Source: Acinetobacter colistiniresistens
Lineage (GTDB): Bacteria > Pseudomonadota > Gammaproteobacteria > Pseudomonadales > Moraxellaceae
Assembly (NCBI RefSeq): GCF_000413935.1
Contig: NZ_KE340379.1
Location: 387,205-451,204, forward strand
Length of the DNA stretch: 64,000 bases
Direction: 5' to 3'
Shown here in pieces: positions 1 through 10,075 of this stretch. The notes below the pieces were generated by a model. It was not told the origin of the DNA, made no database searches, and saw only the letters and a program-made list of their open reading frames with translations. Positions within the stretch are counted from its first letter, which is position 1; each line of letters begins with the position of its first letter. A program made the position numbers and the translations under genes.

Positions 1-838
1 TAAAGAAGTTGCCTAAAGACTTAGACATTTTCTCACCATCTACATTGATGAAGCCAACATGCATCCAGTAGTTTACATATTGTTCGCCCGTTGATGCTTC
101 ACTTTGTGCGATTTCATTTTCATGATGCGGGAACATCAGGTCTGAACCACCACCATGAATATCAAAGTGGTTGCCGAGGCAGCAAGTTGACATTGCTGAA
201 CATTCGATATGCCAACCTGGACGACCGTTACCCCAAGGTGAAGCCCAAGCTGGTTCATTTTCTTTGGCGTGTTTCCAGAGCACAAAGTCAAAAGGATGCT
301 TCTTTTCAACTTCAACATCGACACGTTCAGATGCACCTGCTTGCATATCATCCAATTTACGACCTGACAGACGGCCATAGTTATTGAACTTGCTGACTTC
401 AAAATAAACATCGCCATTGGCAGCAGGGTATGCAGCCCCTTTATCAACCAATGTACCGATCATATTTTGCATTTGATCAATATATTCGGTGGCTTTCGGT
501 GCTTCATCAGGTTCAGCACAACCTAAATTTGCTGCATCTTCATTCATGGCTTGAATAAAACGAGCTGTGAGTTGTTGGATGCTTTCACCATTTTCATTGG
601 CACGTGCAATGATTTTGTCGTCAATATCGGTAATATTGCGGATATAACGAACTTTCCAGCCTTGGCTGCGCAAGAAGCGAATGATGTAGTCGAATGCAAC
701 CATAACCCGAGCGTGTCCGATATGACAGTAGTCATAGACTGTCATGCCACAGACATACATATCGATTTGACCTTCTTTACGTGGGACAAATTCAACTTTT
801 TTACGTTGCTCAGAGTTATATAGAACAAAAGGTTGCAT
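1..838 (-). CDS. cysS: Cysteinyl-tRNA synthetase, N-terminal part (cut by window edge)
   Basis: Cytoplasmic class I aminoacyl-tRNA synthetase that charges tRNA-Cys. The gene reads leftward from an ATG at 838 and runs off the window, so only about 279 residues are visible of a family length near 460-480. The protein begins [14 protein letters not shown]. It shows the HIGH signature (YCHIGHARV, about residues 36-44), zinc-site residues including the early Cys of MYVCGMT, the [11 protein letters not shown] segment, and the [10 protein letters not shown] loop at the very edge of the window. The frame is open throughout. Its upstream neighbour on the same strand is a permease; the roughly 105-bp gap carries only a small hairpin (866-882). 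Identification is secure; the C-terminal anticodon-binding part is not visible. Confidence 0.97.
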   Translation of the reverse strand, partial: MQPFVLYNSEQRKKVEFVPRKEGQIDMYVCGMTVYDYCHIGHARVMVAFDYIIRFLRSQGWKVRYIRNITDIDDKIIARANENGESIQQLTARFIQAMNEDAANLGCAEPDEAPKATEYIDQMQNMIGTLVDKGAAYPAANGDVYFEVSKFNNYGRLSGRKLDDMQAGASERVDVEVEKKHPFDFVLWKHAKENEPAWASPWGNGRPGWHIECSAMSTCCLGNHFDIHGGGSDLMFPHHENEIAQSEASTGEQYVNYWMHVGFINVDGEKMSKSLGNFF

Positions 839-944
839 AAGGGTTTTCAAACACTCTACAAAAATCGTTATTCATCATAACGTATGCACCATATTTCATA
901 AAGTTATCAGTAGAAAAAAGATGGCTTTCGTTTGCAATATTTCT

Positions 945-2351
945 TTATTCATCGCTGATAGGGCGCGGTGCTCGAATTTGTGCCTTTTTTGCAAAATAAT
1001 AATAAATGATAGCCGTTGCCAAGATGCCGACTAACCAGGAGATATCGACTCCACCTAGCATGGTCGCGATTGCACCCGTGTAAACTTTACTGTGAATAAA
1101 GGGGAGTTGTAGCAGGACTCCCATGGCATAACAACCAATACCAATGCGGTTCCAACGACCATATTTTCCATCTGGATCGTATAACGCGGCAACATCACAT
1201 TCTTCTTTAGAAATGAAATAGTAGTCCACGAGGTTGATGGCGCTCCAAGGAATAAAAAAGGTGAGCAAGAACAGAATAAATGCCTTGAAGGTATTTAAAA
1301 AAGTATGTTCACCGAGAATTGCGATGATTGTAGAAATGGCAACCATCGCAAGCACGATAGATAAACGCGTCATTTTTGAAATTTGAGAATGTGGTTTGAA
1401 ACTATTCCAAATCGTTGCAATGCACATAAAACACCCATAAGCATTCAGCGTTGACAGGGTGACTTTGCCAAAGGCAATACTGAAATATAAAAAGGTAATA
1501 ATAAGTGCAGCCGTATTCATGCCGACGACATATTGCACTTCATTTCCGACAAATCCGCCTTGAGCAATCTGTGCAATGAATACGCCTAAAGTCATCGAGA
1601 TTTGGGAACTGAGTAAAGAGCCTAAACCGACTGCCAAGAAGACACGTGTGGAAGATGTGTTTGAGGGTAAATATCGGGAATAATCGGCAACATAAGGACC
1701 AAATGAAATTTGCCAAGAAGCTGACAGTGAGATCGCTAATAAAAAGGATGGCCAGCTAAATTTTTGAACGGCAATTAACGCTGCAAAATTTGAATGAGTC
1801 AAAATTTGGCTTAAAATAATCACAAAGGCAATGATGCCAATGACACTGGCAACTTTTCCGACCCAGTGGATTAGACGATAACCAATGGTTGCAAAGATCA
1901 CAATAAAAGCTGCGTAAATTAAAATTCCTGTTGTGCTGCTTACATTGATCAATTGTGCGATGGCTTTACCCGCCAAAACCTCACCTGTGGCGGTAAACCC
2001 GATGTACATTAAACAAACTAAGAAGATTGGAATACAGGCCCCATAAACACCGAACTGGACGCGGCTGGAAATCATTTGGGGAAGACCCAGTTTAGGGCCT
2101 TGTGCGGCATGCAAGGCCATGACGATGGCACCGAAGCATTGTCCAATCAATAATCCAATAACTGACCAAAATATATCACCACCAAGTACAACTGCTAAAG
2201 CACCTGTGACGATTGCAGTAATTTGTAAGTTGGCACCAAACCACAATGTAAATTGACCAAATATACTGCCATGCCTTTCATGTTCTGGAATGAAATCGAT
2301 ACTGCGGCTTTCAATAAATTGATGTTTTTCTTTCTCATCCAATGAGCTCAT
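945..2351 (-). CDS. NCS1-family purine/cytosine permease
   Basis: Inner-membrane nucleobase:cation symporter of the purine-cytosine permease (NCS1) family, about 468 residues with roughly 12 hydrophobic segments. The N-terminal cytoplasmic stretch with RSIDFIPEHERHG followed by FTLWFGANLQI is typical of this family, as is the long run of helices. The reading frame can start at a GTG at 2357, but the ATG at 2351 has a GGAG five bases upstream and is preferred. The substrate (cytosine, allantoin, hydantoin, thiamine precursor or other) cannot be read from the sequence, and no catabolic gene lies next to it to help. The family is confident, the substrate unknown. Confidence 0.9.
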   Translation of the reverse strand: MSSLDEKEKHQFIESRSIDFIPEHERHGSIFGQFTLWFGANLQITAIVTGALAVVLGGDIFWSVIGLLIGQCFGAIVMALHAAQGPKLGLPQMISSRVQFGVYGACIPIFLVCLMYIGFTATGEVLAGKAIAQLINVSSTTGILIYAAFIVIFATIGYRLIHWVGKVASVIGIIAFVIILSQILTHSNFAALIAVQKFSWPSFLLAISLSASWQISFGPYVADYSRYLPSNTSSTRVFLAVGLGSLLSSQISMTLGVFIAQIAQGGFVGNEVQYVVGMNTAALIITFLYFSIAFGKVTLSTLNAYGCFMCIATIWNSFKPHSQISKMTRLSIVLAMVAISTIIAILGEHTFLNTFKAFILFLLTFFIPWSAINLVDYYFISKEECDVAALYDPDGKYGRWNRIGIGCYAMGVLLQLPFIHSKVYTGAIATMLGGVDISWLVGILATAIIYYYFAKKAQIRAPRPISDE

Positions 2352-2410
2352 TTTCACTCCGTATCCTTGAAGTACTTATCGTTATTCACAAATACATGAT
2401 TTGTTGCTTA

Positions 2411-2508
2411 AGTATATTCATGTATAAGCTAACATGTATATGTATATACAATTTGGATTAATAATAAGCAAGTCTTTTGTACAAAGCGTGGAATGAATAA
2501 GCGCTTAT
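2411..2508. promoter_or_regulatory. Intergenic region with TGTATA repeats and two palindromes
   Basis: The 376-bp gap between the divergent permease and kdsD genes has no convincing gene. On the permease side TGTATA occurs at 2421, 2435 and 2441, the last inside the palindrome TGTATATACA (2441-2450). A second 12-bp palindrome, ATAAGCGCTTAT, lies at 2497-2508. They could be operators for the permease gene or chance features of AT-rich DNA; no regulator is encoded nearby. Confidence 0.3.
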
Positions 2509-2727
2509 AGGTGAATGTGAATGCACCAAATATATGGCTGTTAAAAAGATTGGCATTTAGCTCGTATATAATGAGTCTTGTTTCATGCTTCATCTCTCCA
2601 TTTTTCATGAAAACTTATACATTTAGAAACGTGTAAGATTTGCAGATATGTTAGAATCTGCATCATTCTTCTGATTAAAATCGTCTACCCGATGGGTGGA
2701 TAGAGTATTATTTTGAGTCAATCTCAT

Positions 2728-3705
2728 ATGTCACAAGCCATAGATTTCCAAAAAAGCGCATTAGAAACTTTGCGTGTCGAACAACAAGCAATTGAAGTTC
2801 TTGCTGCACAAATCGATGAGCGTTTTGATGTTGCATGTGAAATCCTTTTGCAATGCAAGGGACGTGTCGTCATTACAGGCATGGGCAAGTCTGGTCATAT
2901 TGGTCGTAAAATGGCGGCTACCTTTGCATCGACGGGAACACCATCTTTCTTTATGCATCCTGGTGAAGCCGGTCATGGCGATCTAGGTATGTTGGTACGG
3001 GGAGATGTACTCATCGCAATTTCTAACTCAGGCAAGAGTGATGAAATTATGATGTTGATGCCTCTCATCAAGCATTTAGAGGTGCCTCTAATTACGATTA
3101 GTCGTGATGATAAAGGCCCAATGCCGCAAACGGCTGATGTGGCATTGACCTTGGGTGAGGCTGATGAGGCATGTCCTTTAGGCTTGGCGCCAACTTCAAG
3201 TACTACTGCAACACTGGTTTTAGGTGATGCTTTAGCGGTTGCATTATTGGAAGCACGCGGTTTCACTGCCGATGATTTTGCACGTTCGCATCCTGCTGGT
3301 GCATTAGGTAAACGCTTGCTTTTGCATGTGAAAAATTTGATGCATACAGGGATTGAGTTACCCAAAGTTCGCCCTGATACACCGATGAATAAGGTGTTGT
3401 ATGAAATTTCAGATAAGCGTTTGGGTTTAACCACGATTGTTGATGAAAATGATACATTATTAGGTATTTTTACTGATGGTGATTTACGTCGCATGATTGA
3501 CCAACAACAAGGTTTTGATGTGAACTTGCCTATTTCGGCTGTAATGACTAAAAATCCACTGACGATTTCTCAAGAGGCTCGTGCAGTAAAAGCATTGGAA
3601 AAAATGCATGAGAAAAAAGTGAATCAATTTGTGGTTGTTGATGATGCTAACAAGGTCATTGGTGTGATTGGTATGCATGACCTTATTCAGGCTGGAGTAA
3701 ATTAA
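2728..3705 (+). CDS. kdsD: D-arabinose 5-phosphate isomerase KdsD
   Basis: Cytoplasmic enzyme converting D-ribulose 5-phosphate to D-arabinose 5-phosphate, the first step towards Kdo of the lipopolysaccharide core. The protein has an N-terminal SIS sugar-phosphate isomerase domain (about residues 30-170, with GMGKSGHIGRK and the HPGEAGHGDLGM stretch) and two CBS domains in the C-terminal third, the usual KdsD/KpsF plan and length (about 325 residues). A TTG at 2713 would add five residues; the ATG at 2728 is preferred because a GAG lies about ten bases upstream and TTG is rare. It is first in a tight block with kdsC, lptC, lptA and lptB, as in other gammaproteobacteria. Confidence 0.95.
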   Translation: MSQAIDFQKSALETLRVEQQAIEVLAAQIDERFDVACEILLQCKGRVVITGMGKSGHIGRKMAATFASTGTPSFFMHPGEAGHGDLGMLVRGDVLIAISNSGKSDEIMMLMPLIKHLEVPLITISRDDKGPMPQTADVALTLGEADEACPLGLAPTSSTTATLVLGDALAVALLEARGFTADDFARSHPAGALGKRLLLHVKNLMHTGIELPKVRPDTPMNKVLYEISDKRLGLTTIVDENDTLLGIFTDGDLRRMIDQQQGFDVNLPISAVMTKNPLTISQEARAVKALEKMHEKKVNQFVVVDDANKVIGVIGMHDLIQAGVN

Positions 3706-3708
3706 GCT

Positions 3709-4248
3709 ATGGCATCTTATGCTTTACAAGAACAAGCGCGTCATTTACAAGCACTTGTACTTGATGTGGATGGAATTTTAAGTGATGGTTTTGTCACACT
3801 AACCAATTCCGGCGATGAAATTAAATCATTTGATATCCGTGATGGCTTGGGCATGAAGCTTGTCCAGAAAGCGGGTATGAAGGTGATTATCATCACTGGG
3901 CGTAAAAGCAACATCGTTGAAAAACGGATGTCAGATCTGGGCGTCGATTTGGTTTTTCAGGGCCGTGAAGATAAAGGCACTGCATTGCGTGAAGCTTGTG
4001 CTCAATTAGGACTCTTGCCCGAAGATTGTATCTATATGGGGGATGACTGGCCTGATTTGTCTGCATTCGCGATTGCAGGGATGAAAGTCACTGTGCCAAA
4101 TGGGCATGAGGAAGTACGCCGTCGCGCTAATCTGGTAACTCAGGCGATGGGTGGTCGTGGCGCTGTGCGTGAAGTGTGCGATATGTTGTTGATGGCAAAA
4201 GGTGTTTACCAAGAACTGCTTGAAAAATATCTTGCCGTACCACATTAA
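3709..4248 (+). CDS. kdsC: Kdo 8-phosphate phosphatase KdsC
   Basis: HAD-superfamily phosphatase that removes phosphate from Kdo 8-phosphate to give Kdo in the cytoplasm. The 179-residue length is standard for KdsC, which lacks a cap domain. The catalytic DVDGILSDG motif places the nucleophile and acid/base aspartates at residues 19 and 21. A threonine motif (IIITGRKS) and the late acidic motif GDDWPDLSA follow in order. The start codon lies three bases after the kdsD stop, with GGAG inside the end of kdsD, so the two are very likely co-transcribed and coupled. Confidence 0.95.
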   Translation: MASYALQEQARHLQALVLDVDGILSDGFVTLTNSGDEIKSFDIRDGLGMKLVQKAGMKVIIITGRKSNIVEKRMSDLGVDLVFQGREDKGTALREACAQLGLLPEDCIYMGDDWPDLSAFAIAGMKVTVPNGHEEVRRRANLVTQAMGGRGAVREVCDMLLMAKGVYQELLEKYLAVPH

Positions 4249-4287
4249 TATAGTGTTGATTTGCTCAAAGGTTAGGTAACCCTGTTT

Positions 4288-4836
4288 ATGGATACCAAAG
4301 TTTTATATGTTGTCGCGGTTGTGGTCGCTGCTGTGAGCGGTGGCTATTACTATTATAGTGGCAAAGCAAAAAAGCTGGATGTTGATTCAGCCAAGAATAT
4401 GACTTATTCAGCACAAGGTGTTCATTTAACGCAAACAGATGAAAAGGGGAATCTGTATATTCGGGCTGAGGTTAAACAGCTACAACAGAATATGCAATCA
4501 AAAACTTCTCAGCTTGATCAACTGAATGCGGTTATGTACAAACAGGGTAAACCTGATGCAACATTTTATGCCAAACAAGCAAATGGCTTTGATGATAATA
4601 GTAAAGTCATCTTGCTGGGCGATGTCGTTGCAACAAAATTGTCTGATCAAGGTAAAATGGAGTTCCACACTGATGAACTTACAGGTTACCCAAAAACAAG
4701 AGAACTCGAAACACAACATCAAGTCACGGTTCAATCACCATCCGCTGAGTTCGTGAGTCAGGGTTTAAAGGCTAATTTAAATAATGGTCAATATGAATTT
4801 TATAAAATTCGAGGAAAGTATGCGCCAAGCTCTTAA
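4288..4836 (+). CDS. lptC: LPS export system protein LptC
   Basis: Bitopic inner-membrane protein that passes lipopolysaccharide or lipooligosaccharide from the LptBFG transporter to periplasmic LptA. It has 182 residues, with one N-terminal transmembrane segment (about residues 5-22, rich in Val, Ala and Tyr) and a beta-rich periplasmic domain of the LptC/OstA type. Sequence conservation in LptC is low, so the call rests on size, the anchor, the domain style and its place between kdsC and lptA. Its 3' end overlaps the start of lptA by 17 bases, which suggests coupled translation. Confidence 0.9.
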   Translation: MDTKVLYVVAVVVAAVSGGYYYYSGKAKKLDVDSAKNMTYSAQGVHLTQTDEKGNLYIRAEVKQLQQNMQSKTSQLDQLNAVMYKQGKPDATFYAKQANGFDDNSKVILLGDVVATKLSDQGKMEFHTDELTGYPKTRELETQHQVTVQSPSAEFVSQGLKANLNNGQYEFYKIRGKYAPSS

Positions 4837-5368
4837 TTCTAAATCTCGTTCTGCTTTCCTTAAACAAGCAACTTGTGCTGCTCTTGTTGCACTTTCTTCT
4901 GCAGCTAGCTTTGCTTTGCCATCAGATCGAAATCAACAACTTTCTTTGGTTGCTGATCGTGCCACCTATAACGATAAAACGGGTATAACAACCTATACTG
5001 GTAATGTCGTTATTGAGCAAGGGACGATGAAGCTTCAGGCGGATTCTCTTGTTGCAAATTTAAATAGCAAGAAAGAGATTCAAATTATCACGGCTAAAGG
5101 GCAACCTGCAAAATTTCAACAGCAAATGGATACCAACAAAGGTTTAGCGCGTGGTGAAGCACAGACGATTGTCTATAATGCAGATACAGGGATCATTACC
5201 TTAACGGGTAAGGCCTATCTGTATCAGGATGGCTCGAGTATTCGTGGTAATAGCTTAAAATATAGTATGAACAAAGGCGACGTTGAGGCTCAAGGTTCTT
5301 CGACCAATCGGGTACAAATTATTATTCCACCTTCTAGTTCAAAAAGTTTCCCAGGGGCGCGTGATTAA
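4820..5368 (+). CDS. lptA: Periplasmic LPS transport protein LptA
   Basis: Periplasmic bridge protein that carries LPS/LOS across the periplasm as a beta-jellyroll filament. The frame opens at 4784, but the ATG at 4820 is the better start: it has GAGGAAAG just upstream and begins a clean signal peptide ([16 protein letters not shown], then a hydrophobic run ending SFALPSD). The mature part contains the OstA-like pattern [18 protein letters not shown] and repeated short beta-strands. Length 182 residues matches the family. It overlaps lptC, and its stop codon shares one base with the lptB start. Confidence 0.93.
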   Translation: MRQALNSKSRSAFLKQATCAALVALSSAASFALPSDRNQQLSLVADRATYNDKTGITTYTGNVVIEQGTMKLQADSLVANLNSKKEIQIITAKGQPAKFQQQMDTNKGLARGEAQTIVYNADTGIITLTGKAYLYQDGSSIRGNSLKYSMNKGDVEAQGSSTNRVQIIIPPSSSKSFPGARD

Positions 5369-6114
5369 TGGAACAGTCGGGACAGCAACCACAAACACTT
5401 TGTATTAAACACTTAGCTAAAAATTATAGTAAACGTTGGGTTGTAAAAGATGTGTCTTTTACAATGCAAAGTGGACAGATTGTGGGCTTGCTTGGGCCGA
5501 ATGGTGCAGGTAAAACCACGAGTTTCTATATGGTGGTCGGGCTTGTTCGTATGGACAAGGGGGAGATCCATCTAGATAATCTTGATTTATCAGATCTTGC
5601 AATGCATGAGCGTGCACGTAAAGGGATTGGCTATTTACCACAGGAAGCTTCAATCTTTAGAAAGCTCACAATTGCTGAAAATATCATGGCAATTTTGGAA
5701 ACCCGCAAAGACTTAAATAAACAACAGCGTCAGCAACGCCTTAATGAATTATTGAGCGATTTTAAAATCAATCACATTAAAGATTCATTGGGAATGAGTG
5801 TTTCTGGTGGTGAACGTCGCCGTGCTGAAATTGCACGTGCCTTGGCTGCGGATCCTAAGTTTATGCTTTTGGACGAACCTTTCGCTGGCGTTGATCCAAT
5901 CTCTGTTGGAGATATTAAAGACATTATCCAAACGCTTAAAGATCGCGGTATTGGGGTGCTGATTACAGACCACAATGTTCGTGAAACTTTGGCGATTTGC
6001 GAGAAGGCATATATCGTGAGTGAAGGTTCTGTCATTGCAGAGGGTACTCCTCAAGAAATTTTAGACAATGAACAAGTGCGTAAAGTATATTTAGGTGACG
6101 ATTTTGTCGTTTAA
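5368..6114 (+). CDS. lptB: LPS export ABC transporter ATPase LptB
   Basis: Cytoplasmic ATPase powering LPS extraction from the inner membrane by LptBFGC. At 248 residues it has the normal length. Walker A (GPNGAGKTT) is at about residues 43-51, the Q-loop in YLPQEAS, the ABC signature [15 protein letters not shown] at about 145-159, Walker B with [13 protein letters not shown] near 166-178 and the switch histidine in ITDHNVRET. The membrane partners LptF and LptG are not in this window, as is usual because they lie elsewhere in these genomes. A strong terminator follows 20 bases downstream, closing the kdsD-lptB operon. Confidence 0.97.
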   Translation: MEQSGQQPQTLCIKHLAKNYSKRWVVKDVSFTMQSGQIVGLLGPNGAGKTTSFYMVVGLVRMDKGEIHLDNLDLSDLAMHERARKGIGYLPQEASIFRKLTIAENIMAILETRKDLNKQQRQQRLNELLSDFKINHIKDSLGMSVSGGERRRAEIARALAADPKFMLLDEPFAGVDPISVGDIKDIIQTLKDRGIGVLITDHNVRETLAICEKAYIVSEGSVIAEGTPQEILDNEQVRKVYLGDDFVV

Positions 6115-6134
6115 GACGTGCTAGTCGAAGCTTT

Positions 6135-6158
6135 AAAGAACCTAAGGGTTCTTTTTTT
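6135..6158 (+). terminator. Rho-independent terminator after lptB
   Basis: Stem AAAGAACC (6135-6142), four-base loop, GGTTCTTT (6147-6154), running into a T tract. It sits just after the lptB stop. Confidence 0.85.
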
Positions 6159-6275
6159 ATGGTCGAATCGAAATTAAGGAAGAAAAAAATTGTTCACCGA
6201 TCAGGAATTTTTGAATTAAGTTTTTGATAAATATTTATTTTATGGCGCTTATATGATTTTTATATTCTATGAAAG

Positions 6276-6291
6276 TGTGAACTGTTTTACA
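6276..6291. promoter_or_regulatory. CRP-like site upstream of the type I secretion operon
   Basis: TGTGA-ACTGTT-TTACA matches the CRP consensus TGTGA-N6-TCACA at nine of ten fixed positions. It lies about 105 bp before the outer-membrane channel gene, a distance that would suit activation. The gap between lptB and that gene (6115-6396) holds the terminator and this site but no gene. One-mismatch sites arise by chance in AT-rich DNA, so this is only suggestive. Confidence 0.35.
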
Positions 6292-6396
6292 AAAATATAA
6301 ACATATCAATAGATGAAATTATGTGCGGAACATAGTGTTTTTTATAAAAAAATGATTAAAATGAAAATGCTGAAATGATAACAATACGAAAAAAAT

Positions 6397-7935
6397 ATGA
6401 ACTTGCAAAAAGATATAAAAGTGAATAATGGATTGTGGATAAAAAGTATAGATTTCAAGTGGTTACTTTATGTAGCAACCTTATCTGTGCCAATGACACA
6501 TGCAACACCGCCAAGTGAGCAATATCACACTTTAAAGAACAATCTAACGAAACTGTTTGTTCCGCAAAGCAGCGATGAGTTTAAAGTTGCACAGATGCAG
6601 AAATTAAGTAATTTCTCTGTGGACTCTTCATTAGGTAGTGATTTACCCGTGGTTGGTTCTGGGCGTCCACAAGAAACGATTTCGACGGCTTTTTGGCAGA
6701 ATCAACGTAAAATATTAAAAGATGCTGTACAGGTTGCAGTACAGCGGAACCCAGAGATTTCTCAAGGGATTTCAGCACTAGCTTCTCAAAATGCCAATAT
6801 TGATGTTGCCAAATCAGGTTACTATCCACAAGTGGGTGGTGGAGTAAGCACTGGGGATCTGGGTAAGAAAAGTACCCGAGGACAGCAATTACTTACTTTG
6901 AGCGCGACGCAAATGCTCTATGACTTTGGCAAAGTGAAGTCTGGAGTCGATGTTGAAAAAGCAAAAGTCGTTGTTGGGCAAGCCAATGTCTTGGTTAAAA
7001 TTGATGATATTTCATTAGATGTTGCACAAACAGTTATTAATATTCAGCGCTATCAGAAGCTTATACAGATTGCCAATCAGCAGATTGCTGGGATAAGACG
7101 TATTCAGGAAATTGCAAATCTACGTGCAAATGCGGGAATTAGTAGTCAGGCTGACCCGATACAAGCACAATCGTATTTGCAGTCGGCACAATCTGCAATG
7201 ATCGCCCAGCAGTCTTTACTGAGTCAGTATCAACAGCATTTATATACCTTATTGGGTTTTGATACACAAAGTATACAATGGGTCATTCCAGATGATTTTG
7301 TTAAACAGTCTGATTTATATGCAGCACCGCAATTCAATACCATTCCTCAGATGATTGCCGCACAGGCAGGAATTGAAGTTGCACGTAATCAAAAATTACA
7401 AACACAGGTCAGTAATTATCCGACACTATCTGTAAAAGGAGAACTGAGTCAAGCTTTGTACGGTCGTAACCCCAATAACGAAAAAGAGGGTGGGTTTGAT
7501 AGTGCCATTATGTTTGAAGCGACCAGTCAGTTCTACCAAGGTGGGGCGACATCTTCAAGAACCCGGGCTGCCAGTTTTGCTGAAGAGGCAGCAAAAGCAC
7601 AGGTTAATGCCGTGTATTTAAAAGTGCTGGATCAAATCCGGACCAGCAGGGAACAAATCGAAAATAAACAACGCCAAATGCAGGTTTTGGCGGGGCAACA
7701 AGCGACAACAATACGAACAAGAGAACTTTACCAAGAACAATATAAATTGGGAACTCGTACTTTGGTGGATTTGCTCAATGCAGAGCAAGCGATTCATAGT
7801 GCGGACTCAGAGGCGGAAACAGCACGTTATGATATCTACAGCAGTATTGCACAATACATTGCTGCGACAGGACGTTCTCGTCAAGCCTATGACCTCAATA
7901 ATATAAAAATCCAAGGATTTGAGGTACAACCATGA
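6397..7935 (+). CDS. TolC-family outer membrane channel of a type I secretion system
   Basis: Outer membrane efflux/secretion channel that would complete the exporter encoded directly downstream. It has 512 residues. A hydrophobic stretch near residues 24-36 ending THATPP is the probable signal region, longer than usual because of about 20 residues before it. The two-repeat alpha-helical TolC architecture is visible: a first half with AVQRNPEISQGISAL and long coiled helices, and a second half repeating the plan (AAQAGIEVARNQKLQ). GTRTLVDLLNAEQ near the end is a family signature. The stop overlaps the start of the ABC exporter by four bases. It is likely LapE/AggA-like rather than a drug-efflux TolC because of its neighbours. 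Confidence 0.9.
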   Translation: MNLQKDIKVNNGLWIKSIDFKWLLYVATLSVPMTHATPPSEQYHTLKNNLTKLFVPQSSDEFKVAQMQKLSNFSVDSSLGSDLPVVGSGRPQETISTAFWQNQRKILKDAVQVAVQRNPEISQGISALASQNANIDVAKSGYYPQVGGGVSTGDLGKKSTRGQQLLTLSATQMLYDFGKVKSGVDVEKAKVVVGQANVLVKIDDISLDVAQTVINIQRYQKLIQIANQQIAGIRRIQEIANLRANAGISSQADPIQAQSYLQSAQSAMIAQQSLLSQYQQHLYTLLGFDTQSIQWVIPDDFVKQSDLYAAPQFNTIPQMIAAQAGIEVARNQKLQTQVSNYPTLSVKGELSQALYGRNPNNEKEGGFDSAIMFEATSQFYQGGATSSRTRAASFAEEAAKAQVNAVYLKVLDQIRTSREQIENKQRQMQVLAGQQATTIRTRELYQEQYKLGTRTLVDLLNAEQAIHSADSEAETARYDIYSSIAQYIAATGRSRQAYDLNNIKIQGFEVQP

Positions 7936-10058
7936 TCACTACAAAAATAAATTATCAGCCTTGGTTACAAGCCATACTGACGATTGCAAAACATTATCGG
8001 ATTGAACCCTCTGAGGAGCGGATTCGCTTACAACTTGACTGGAATCAAAATCAAAATTTAGACGAAGTCCTTATTTTGATTAGTCGACAGGTGGGGATGA
8101 ATGTAAGAAGGATTGCATTTAGTGATGATGTCATTAATCCTTGGAGATTGCCTATACTTGTAGAGCTTGCAGATGGGCAAGTGGGGGTGATTGATAAAGC
8201 TGATGGCTCAGGGCATGTCAGTGTTCAACTGAGTGGCGATCAAGGTCTGTCGCAGAAATTTGCCGTTGGCGCACTGAAACATATCATAAAGAATGTTTAT
8301 GTACTGAGACCAGAACAATCGGTGCCTGACGCGCGTATCGATGAATACATTAAACCTTATGAGCAAAGCTGGTTCTGGTCTATCGTATTACAAGACTGGA
8401 AGCGTTATATCGACATTATGTTAGCTTCGATGATTGCTAACATTTTAGCTTTGGCAACGATTATTTTTTCCATGCAGGTTTATGATCGGGTCGTACCATC
8501 ACAGTCGATTCCAACGCTTTGGGTGCTTGCAGCTGGGGTGCTGATCGCTGCTATTTTCGAGTTTACGTTAAGGCTTTCTCGGGTTTATATTTCTGACATT
8601 ATTGGTAAGCGTGCTGATTTACGCATTTCAGCCCGTGTCTTTGGTCACGCCTTAAGAATTAAAAATAGTGAACGCTCTAAGTCAACCGGAACTTTTATTT
8701 CTCAAATTCGTGAGCTGGAAGGAGTACGGGATCTCGTCACATCTACCACGATGGGCGCTCTGGCAGATTTGCCATTCTTCTTCTTATTCTTGGTGATCTT
8801 CGCAATTATTGGTGGTGATTTATTTTGGGTCATGCTCTTGGTGGTGCCTTTAATGATTTTACCTGCAATCTTGGCGCAAAAGAAACTGGGGGAACTTGCT
8901 CAAGAAGGGATGAGAGAGTCGTCTATCCGTAATGCGATCTTGGTAGAAGCCGTTCAAGGCATCGAGGATATTAAGCTATTACGTGCGGAATCTCGGTTTC
9001 AAAATCAATGGAACCACATGAATGAAGTCTCTGCGGATATCAGTATGCAGCAACGTAAGATTGTTGGTGTACTCACGGCCTGGACACAGAAAATTCAAGG
9101 ATTGACTTATGCTGCGGTAATTCTGGTGGGTTGTTTTGCTGTAATGAAAGGCGATATGACGACGGGTGCATTAGTGGCATGTTCGATTTTATCTTCTCGT
9201 ATGCTCGCACCGATTTCACAAATTACTGGGATTTTAGGCCGTTTACAACAGGCAAAAGTAGCGAAAAAGAGTCTCGATGAATTGATGCAGAAACCTGTTG
9301 ATCAACCTGATCAAGCGCATTTAGTACACAAAGAAGTGCTGCATGGTGATTATGAGTTGAACAAAGTGGTATTCCAATATACTGAGGAAGATCCACGTCC
9401 AAGTTTAGTCATTCCACAACTTAAAATTCGAGCTGGTGAGCGGATTGCAATCTTGGGGCGTAACGGTGCGGGTAAGTCAACGCTACTACAAATTCTATCT
9501 GCAATGCAATTTCCAAACTCTGGTTCAGTACATTTAGATGATCTAGATATTAGCCTGATTGATCCGGCAGATGTTCGTCGTGATATGGGATTGCTCAATC
9601 AGAATGCACATTTATTCTATGGCACCATTCGTGAGAACCTGACGCTTGGGGCACCTCTAGCACGAGATGAAGATATCCTAAAAGTGCTCAAAGTGACTGG
9701 AGCACTTAGCTTTGTACATGAAAAGAAAGAAGGACTAGATCATTTGGTCTTGGAAGGTGGGGTTGGTTTTTCTGGGGGGCAACGACAAGCCTTGTTATTG
9801 GCTCGCTTATTAATTCGTCAGCCTAATATCTTATTGCTTGATGAGCCTACAGCTGCAATTGATGATGTCGCTGAAAAACAATTAATTGATCATTTAAAAA
9901 ATTGGTTGGGTTATCGAACTTTGGTCGTTGCTACGCATCGACGTGCTGTTTTGGAACTGGTTGACCGAATTATTGTCATGAATGAGGGCAAGATCGTCAT
10001 GGATGGACCAGTAGATCAAGTCTTACAACAATCAACGATAAAACAAAAAATAGTTTAA
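7932..10058 (+). CDS. Type I secretion ABC exporter (LapB/LssB-like)
   Basis: Inner-membrane ABC transporter with fused membrane and ATPase domains, 708 residues. The first 130 or so residues resemble a C39-like domain without an obvious catalytic Cys-His pair, the form that binds RTX or large adhesin substrates instead of cutting a leader. Six hydrophobic segments follow (about residues 155-430). The nucleotide-binding domain has Walker A GRNGAGKST near 508-516, signature FSGGQRQALLLARLL near 611, Walker B ILLLDEPTA near 634 and the switch His in VATHRR near 667. It sits between the channel and adaptor genes as one operon. Likely cargo is a large RTX or biofilm adhesin encoded elsewhere; none is adjacent. 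Confidence 0.92.
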   Translation: MITTKINYQPWLQAILTIAKHYRIEPSEERIRLQLDWNQNQNLDEVLILISRQVGMNVRRIAFSDDVINPWRLPILVELADGQVGVIDKADGSGHVSVQLSGDQGLSQKFAVGALKHIIKNVYVLRPEQSVPDARIDEYIKPYEQSWFWSIVLQDWKRYIDIMLASMIANILALATIIFSMQVYDRVVPSQSIPTLWVLAAGVLIAAIFEFTLRLSRVYISDIIGKRADLRISARVFGHALRIKNSERSKSTGTFISQIRELEGVRDLVTSTTMGALADLPFFFLFLVIFAIIGGDLFWVMLLVVPLMILPAILAQKKLGELAQEGMRESSIRNAILVEAVQGIEDIKLLRAESRFQNQWNHMNEVSADISMQQRKIVGVLTAWTQKIQGLTYAAVILVGCFAVMKGDMTTGALVACSILSSRMLAPISQITGILGRLQQAKVAKKSLDELMQKPVDQPDQAHLVHKEVLHGDYELNKVVFQYTEEDPRPSLVIPQLKIRAGERIAILGRNGAGKSTLLQILSAMQFPNSGSVHLDDLDISLIDPADVRRDMGLLNQNAHLFYGTIRENLTLGAPLARDEDILKVLKVTGALSFVHEKKEGLDHLVLEGGVGFSGGQRQALLLARLLIRQPNILLLDEPTAAIDDVAEKQLIDHLKNWLGYRTLVVATHRRAVLELVDRIIVMNEGKIVMDGPVDQVLQQSTIKQKIV

Positions 10059-10075
10059 TACTTAGAGGAAAATTT

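Noticed and set aside
866..882. CGTTAT-TCATC-ATAACG hairpin between cysS and the permease gene
   Set aside because: Short stem with no T tract; cannot be called a terminator or operator.
2441..2450. TGTATATACA as a strong operator
   Set aside because: Short and AT-only in its core; without a regulator nearby it stays a weak suggestion.
2973..3494. 173-residue minus-strand frame inside kdsD
   Set aside because: It is a shadow of a well-conserved kdsD gene.
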